64,000 bases of DNA from the NCBI GenBank assembly GCA_023439835.1, contig JAEXUW010000009.1, positions 62,001-126,000 of the forward strand, given 5' to 3'. Position numbers and translations under genes: made by a program. Position 1 is the first letter of the stretch, and each line of letters starts with the position of its first letter. Origin of the DNA: Bacillota bacterium (lineage in GTDB: Bacteria; Bacillota; Clostridia; Oscillospirales; Ruminococcaceae). Under the pieces are notes generated by a model. It saw only the letters and a list, made by a program, of their open reading frames with translations. It made no database searches and was not told the origin of the DNA. Positions 60,002 to 64,000 of the stretch are shown here, piece by piece.

Positions 60002-61170
60002 TGGATTATAATAAAGTGGTTTCGGATTTAGCACGCAATTTGAAGCCTTCAGGAATAAGAAAGTTCTTCGATATCGCTCAGCAGCTTGAGGGGGTAATAT
60101 CTCTTGGAGTGGGTGAGCCTGACTTCAACACGCCTTGGAGTATTAGGCGTGCAGCTATTACCGCACTTGAAAGAGGAAAAACCGTATACACCTCAAACGC
60201 CGGACTTATTGAGCTGAGAAGATCAATATGCTCTTACATAAACAGAAAAATCGGTGTTGAATACAACCCTGACAATGAAGTTGTCGTTACCGTCGGCGGG
60301 TCGGAGGCTATTGATCTTGCTATCCGCACAATGGTTGAAAAAGGCGACGAGGTTTTGATTGTCGAGCCTTGCTTTGTATGTTATTCGCCTATTGTTGAAC
60401 TGACGGGCGGCGTTCCTGTTGTTATTGAAACAAAGCTTGAAAATAACTTTCGCCTGACAGCAAAAGAGCTTTCTGAAAAAATAACCGCAAAAACAAAGCT
60501 TTTAATTCTTCCCTTTCCGAACAATCCGACGGGCGCTGTTATGCGAAGATCTGACCTTGAACAGATTGGCGCCGTCTTGAGAAACACAAACATTATGGTG
60601 CTTTCAGATGAGATTTATTCTGAGCTTACTTACGGTGAGTCTCATGTTTCAATAACTCAAATTGAAGGAATGAAGGAGCGTACAATTCTCATAAATGGCT
60701 TTTCAAAGGGTTTCGCAATGACAGGCTGGCGTCTGGGCTTTTTATGCGGCCCGAAAGAGGTTGTCAAGCACATGCTTAAAATTCATCAGTATGCAATAAT
60801 GTCATCGCCGACTGTGAGTCAGTATGCCGCAATTGAAGCGCTTGAGAGCTGTGACAACGACGTACAGCGAATGGTCAGCGAATATGATATGAGAAGACGC
60901 TTTCTTGTTGACAGAGTCAATTCAATCGGGCTAGAATGCTTTAATCCCGAAGGGGCTTTTTATGTTTTCCCGTCGATAAAAAGCACCGGCATTTCAAGTG
61001 AGGACTTCTGCGAAAAGCTTGTGTATTCGCATAAGGTTGCCGTTGTTCCGGGAAATGCCTTCGGCGCTTGTGGAGAAGGCTTTGTTAGAATTTCATATGC
61101 ATATTCACTCAATCACTTAAAAGAAGCGCTTGATAGAATAGAAGTTTTTTTAACTGAAATAAATAATTAA
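60001..61170 (+). CDS. Class I/II pyridoxal-phosphate aminotransferase
   Basis: 389 residues. The fold type I pattern shows GVGEPDFNTP near the N-terminus, PNNPTGAVM, SDEIYSELTY, and the PLP lysine in NGFSKGFAMTGWRLGF. The C-terminus has EGFVRISYAYS. It most resembles the AspC/AraT-like enzymes paired with Lrp regulators in Firmicutes. The exact amino acid is unclear. It is translationally coupled to the upstream regulator; ATG at 60001, although the GTG three bases upstream is possible. Confidence 0.92.
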   Translation: MDYNKVVSDLARNLKPSGIRKFFDIAQQLEGVISLGVGEPDFNTPWSIRRAAITALERGKTVYTSNAGLIELRRSICSYINRKIGVEYNPDNEVVVTVGGSEAIDLAIRTMVEKGDEVLIVEPCFVCYSPIVELTGGVPVVIETKLENNFRLTAKELSEKITAKTKLLILPFPNNPTGAVMRRSDLEQIGAVLRNTNIMVLSDEIYSELTYGESHVSITQIEGMKERTILINGFSKGFAMTGWRLGFLCGPKEVVKHMLKIHQYAIMSSPTVSQYAAIEALESCDNDVQRMVSEYDMRRRFLVDRVNSIGLECFNPEGAFYVFPSIKSTGISSEDFCEKLVYSHKVAVVPGNAFGACGEGFVRISYAYSLNHLKEALDRIEVFLTEINN

Positions 61171-61192
61171 TTTTAGGAGCTGATATTTAAAA

Positions 61193-62071
61193 ATGCAAGA
61201 CTCGGTTTCCGTGCGAACGCCGGCAAAGATTAATCTTTCACTTGATATTATTGGAAAGAGAAATGACGGATATCATTTCGTCAGGACGATTATGCAGGCT
61301 GTTTCTCTCTATGACGAAATCACCGTTGAGCCAAATGAAGAGAACCTTATCAGAATTTTTTGTGACAATCCTGACATTCCGACAGATGAAAGGAATCTCG
61401 CGTATAAAGCCGCCGATGAATTTTTCAGGTACATAGAATGTGTTCCGAGCGGGCTCGATATCACAATCAAGAAAAACATTCCTGCTCTTGCCGGACTTGC
61501 GGGGGGAAGCTCAAATGCCGCGGGAATGCTTGTGGCTCTAAACGAGCTTATGGAAACTTGTCTGCCCGTTGACGAGCTGTGCGATATAGGTGCACGTGTC
61601 GGTGCGGATGTTCCTTTTTGCATTGTCGGTGCTACTGCTCTTGCCGAAGGTGTTGGCGACATTATTTCACCCTTGCCCAATCTTTCTGAGTGTTATATTG
61701 TTATTGTAAAGCCAGAGATAAACATTAGTACGGCTGAGGCATTTTCAAAATATGATATTCTTTATGAAAAGAAAGCATCAGATTTTGATGATTTAATAGC
61801 GGCGCTTACAACTCAGGATTTGCAAAAGGTATCAGAATGTCTGTTTAATTCGCTTGAAATTGCAACAGAGCATTCGGAAATTATGAAGCTTAAGGATGAA
61901 TTAATTGAAATGGGTGCTATGGGCGCTCTCATGACCGGAAGCGGCTCTGCTGTCTATGGCATTTTTGAAAAGAAAAAAACAGCCGTCAAATGTGCTGACG
62001 AGCTGTCTGAAAAATATCCATTTGTCGAAGTGTGCACTCCTGTTTCAAACGGAATAGAAATCATAGATTAA
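61193..62071 (+). CDS. ispE: 4-diphosphocytidyl-2-C-methyl-D-erythritol kinase
   Basis: 292-residue GHMP kinase. An N-terminal PAKINLSLDI (about 10-19) is typical of IspE, followed by the ATP-binding PALAGLAGGSSNAAG, and GALMTGSGSAVYG near the C-terminus. It is the fourth enzyme of the non-mevalonate isoprenoid pathway. It lies 22 bp after the aminotransferase gene with AGGAG in between. Confidence 0.95.
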   Translation: MQDSVSVRTPAKINLSLDIIGKRNDGYHFVRTIMQAVSLYDEITVEPNEENLIRIFCDNPDIPTDERNLAYKAADEFFRYIECVPSGLDITIKKNIPALAGLAGGSSNAAGMLVALNELMETCLPVDELCDIGARVGADVPFCIVGATALAEGVGDIISPLPNLSECYIVIVKPEINISTAEAFSKYDILYEKKASDFDDLIAALTTQDLQKVSECLFNSLEIATEHSEIMKLKDELIEMGAMGALMTGSGSAVYGIFEKKKTAVKCADELSEKYPFVEVCTPVSNGIEIID

Positions 62072-62083
62072 GGGGATGCTTAT

Positions 62084-62557
62084 ATGGCTAAAAATAAATG
62101 CGCAAACTGCGGATATAAATTCAAGCCTAGTGATGATGGTGCTATTTGCCCGGAATGCCTTTCAGCTCGAAATATTTCTTTGAACAGCGAAAGCCTTTCT
62201 TCTGACATTATTAACCACAGACACTATGAAAATAATCTAACAAATGATAATTTCGAAGATAAGCCTTTGACACACACTCAGCCTTCCAACGATAATAACA
62301 CCGGCAATATTCAAAAGCCTGATATATCCGGACTTATAAGCTCATTTAAAAATGAAGGCAAATGTGATCCAAATCAGGTTTCAGAAAAAATCGGCGGTTT
62401 TATAAACAGCCTTCAGCCATATATAAACCAAAACAAGAGCAACCCCAAAAATAAGATAAATATCGTTTTTATAATTATTGCATTCTTTGTGTTTATAAAC
62501 ATTCTGCCAGTAGTTATTGGGATTATTGTTGCTATTATAAAAATTTTGTTTGCGTGA
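62084..62557 (+). CDS. Zinc-ribbon protein with C-terminal membrane segment
   Basis: 157 residues. An N-terminal CANCGY and CPEC pair forms a zinc ribbon (about 6-25). A polar Asn/Ser-rich linker follows, then one membrane segment (about 129-156). Function unknown; the topology places the ribbon in the cytoplasm. It starts 12 bp after ispE and ends the plus-strand run. Confidence 0.75.
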   Translation: MAKNKCANCGYKFKPSDDGAICPECLSARNISLNSESLSSDIINHRHYENNLTNDNFEDKPLTHTQPSNDNNTGNIQKPDISGLISSFKNEGKCDPNQVSEKIGGFINSLQPYINQNKSNPKNKINIVFIIIAFFVFINILPVVIGIIVAIIKILFA

Positions 62558-62569
62558 TAATATAAAAGA

Positions 62570-62601
62570 AGCTAAGAGAAGCGGTATCGCCTCTCTTAGC
62601 T
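62570..62601. terminator. Bidirectional terminator
   Basis: AGCTAAGAGA (62570-62579) pairs with TCTCTTAGCT (62592-62601), with A-rich and T-rich flanks on opposite sides. It separates the convergent zinc-ribbon and radical SAM genes. Confidence 0.85.
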
Positions 62602-62608
62602 TTTATTT

Positions 62609-63487
62609 TTATAGTCCCGTCAAATCAAAGGACGGTGTGTATTCACTTTGGGCAGAGCTTTTCTCTTGAATATAGCCTTCAAAGCCAAGCTCTTTCGCTT
62701 TTTTTGTCACACAGTTGTATTCAAAGGTTGAAACACGTCTGTTAATCTCAGGATGCTCAGAGCATTTGAAAACGGGTGTAAACTGACTCATCAGGCTCAA
62801 AACAAAGTCATCGGGCGAAAAGCACTCAGCCAGCCAGTCGAGTATTTCAAGCGAATCACGCCGTGAGCTCGGAAGAACAAGGTGCCTTATTATTGTTCCC
62901 TTTGTCATTATTTCGTGGTCTTGCTTTGGCTTACCCGTCTGATTAATCATTTTTTTAACAGCGGCAGAGGCGTATTCAAAATAATCCTCAGCGTCCGAAT
63001 ACTTTTTTGAAAGTTCACTGCTTTTATATTTTATATCAGTCAGATAAATGTCAACATAGCCCTTGAGCATATCAAGGCTTTGAGCGGTTTCATAGCCTGA
63101 CGTGTTCCAAACAACAGGAATAGCAAGCTTATCTTTAACAATATCAAGTGCTTCAATAATCTGAGGAATGAAATGCGTTCCGCTGACAAGATTGATGTTG
63201 TGTGCGCCACTCTCCTGAAGCTTTAAAAAAACCTCTGAAAGCCTTTTTTCTGAAATTTCTTCGCCGAAATTCTCTTGACTTATCATATAGTTCTGGCAAT
63301 AAACGCACCTTAGATTACACCCCGAGAAAAATATGGTTCCCGAGCCGTTTTTGCCGCTGATACATGGCTCCTCCCAAAAATGAAGGGATGCCCGAGCGGC
63401 TTTTATTGTTTCGCCGCTTTTGCAGAAGCCTTTATGCCTGCTTCTGTCAGCGCCGCATTTTCTGGGGCAAAGATTACATTCTTTCAA
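62609..63487 (-). CDS. Radical SAM protein, PflA-like (COG1313 type)
   Basis: 292 residues. An N-terminal CNLCPRKCGADR and a further Cys (GFCKSG) suggest an extra cluster or zinc site. The radical SAM motif CNLRCVYC (about 57-64) follows, and LVSGTHF and YLTDIKYK later. COG1313 members are described as putative pyruvate-formate-lyase-activating proteins, but their substrates are unknown. No glycyl radical enzyme is adjacent (NrdD has its own activator). TTG start at 63487, 16 bp after the lysA stop. Confidence 0.85.
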   Translation of the reverse strand: MKECNLCPRKCGADRSRHKGFCKSGETIKAARASLHFWEEPCISGKNGSGTIFFSGCNLRCVYCQNYMISQENFGEEISEKRLSEVFLKLQESGAHNINLVSGTHFIPQIIEALDIVKDKLAIPVVWNTSGYETAQSLDMLKGYVDIYLTDIKYKSSELSKKYSDAEDYFEYASAAVKKMINQTGKPKQDHEIMTKGTIIRHLVLPSSRRDSLEILDWLAECFSPDDFVLSLMSQFTPVFKCSEHPEINRRVSTFEYNCVTKKAKELGFEGYIQEKSSAQSEYTPSFDLTGL

Positions 63488-63503
63488 AAAATCATCCCAT
63501 CAC

Positions 63504-64000
63504 TTAAACAAGGATTTTTCCCTTCAGCTTGTTTTCTCCGTCCGAAAAAAGCTCAGAAAAATCAAATGTTGCGAAATAATCCGCGGGAGTTTCGGCACGT
63601 CTGATAAGCTTGGCTGTGCCATCCTCATTTAGCATAATTTCAGCGGAGCGAAGCTTTCCATTATAATTATAACCCATAGAAAAACCATGCGCTCCTGTGT
63701 CATGGATAACAAGATAGTCGCCGATTTTTATTTCGGGAAGCATTCTGTCAACAGCAAATTTGTCATTGTTCTCGCAAAGTCCGCCTGTAACGTCATACAT
63801 ATGGTCACAAGGTTCATTTTCTTTTCCGAGAACAGTGATATGATGATAAGAACCGTACATTGCAGGGCGCATTAGGTTTGCCGCACAAGCGTCAACCCCA
63901 ATATATTCTTTATATATATGCTTTTCGTGGACAGCCTTGGTAACAAGATGCCCATATGGCGCAAGCATAAATCTTCCAAGCTCGGTGAAGATAGAAACAT
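63504..64000 (-). CDS. lysA: Diaminopimelate decarboxylase, C-terminal part (partial)
   Basis: The frame is open past the right edge: IFTELGRF precedes MLAPYGHLVT, so the apparent ATG at 63968 is internal. The C-terminal beta domain shows VTGGLCENNDKFAVDR, IGDYLVIHDTGAHGFSMGYNYN and LRSAEIML, all typical of LysA. LysA decarboxylates meso-diaminopimelate to lysine. The PLP-binding barrel lies outside the window. It is probably co-transcribed with the radical SAM gene downstream. Confidence 0.92.
   Translation of the reverse strand, partial: VSIFTELGRFMLAPYGHLVTKAVHEKHIYKEYIGVDACAANLMRPAMYGSYHHITVLGKENEPCDHMYDVTGGLCENNDKFAVDRMLPEIKIGDYLVIHDTGAHGFSMGYNYNGKLRSAEIMLNEDGTAKLIRRAETPADYFATFDFSELFSDGENKLKGKILV

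Overview
The window looks like chromosome from a low-to-moderate GC, strictly anaerobic, Gram-positive Clostridia member. My best guess is the Ruminococcaceae/Oscillospirales group, by inference rather than identification. Supporting features are a class III (oxygen-sensitive) ribonucleotide reductase with NrdR boxes, a Re-citrate synthase-type enzyme, rubrerythrin and reverse rubrerythrin, two T-box riboswitches, IreB, RNase M5, a preQ1-type leader before queT, many TTG/GTG starts behind strong Shine-Dalgarno sequences, and a surface protein with a sortase-like tail. Most genes lie on the minus strand, which is probably the leading strand. I see no rRNA, tRNA, CRISPR array, insertion sequence or prophage.

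Layout: 1-144 is the end of thiD. 199-2333 holds a Re-citrate synthase and GntR regulator operon with a consensus promoter and a candidate operator. 2444-7296 holds a C39-like peptidase, rnr, secG, a PdaA-like deacetylase and ireB. 7403-11610 is the T-box controlled pheS - membrane protein - pheT operon. 11649-19385 holds a Trk/Ktr potassium transporter, an EF-G-like GTPase, an 848-residue protein that looks like a P-type ATPase without its catalytic motifs, rlmB and a small membrane protein. 19386-19858 is non-coding with 23-bp direct repeats. 19859-23666 holds a Cys-rich protein, a divergent OGG-type glycosylase, a YbjQ pair, fba and queT. 23755-27838 holds a repeat-bearing surface protein and an orphan peptide-binding lipoprotein.

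27930-30900 is nrdG/nrdD. 31045-32429 is a DUF4358-like lipoprotein with an SGNH hydrolase. 32618-33697 is an aspartate carbamoyltransferase fused to a PyrI-type zinc domain, and 33737-35560 is asnB. 35664-45865 reads as one alanine T-box-led run: alaS, hinT, apt, comEC, holA, rnmV, MBOAT acyltransferase, DHHW protein. 45945-47799 is an oxygen-defence block. 47948-49012 is a PrsA-like lipoprotein.

49100-59436 is the most striking accessory region. It has manC, gmd and an rmd-like reductase (predicted GDP-D-rhamnose), a Wzm/Wzt ABC exporter with a C-terminal carbohydrate-binding-like domain, a coiled-coil methyltransferase and three GT4 glycosyltransferases. This set is organised like the ABC-dependent A-band/O9a polysaccharide loci of Gram-negative bacteria. 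59522-62557 holds an Lrp regulator, an aminotransferase, ispE and a zinc-ribbon membrane protein. The window ends with a radical SAM protein and the C-terminal part of lysA, both on the minus strand.
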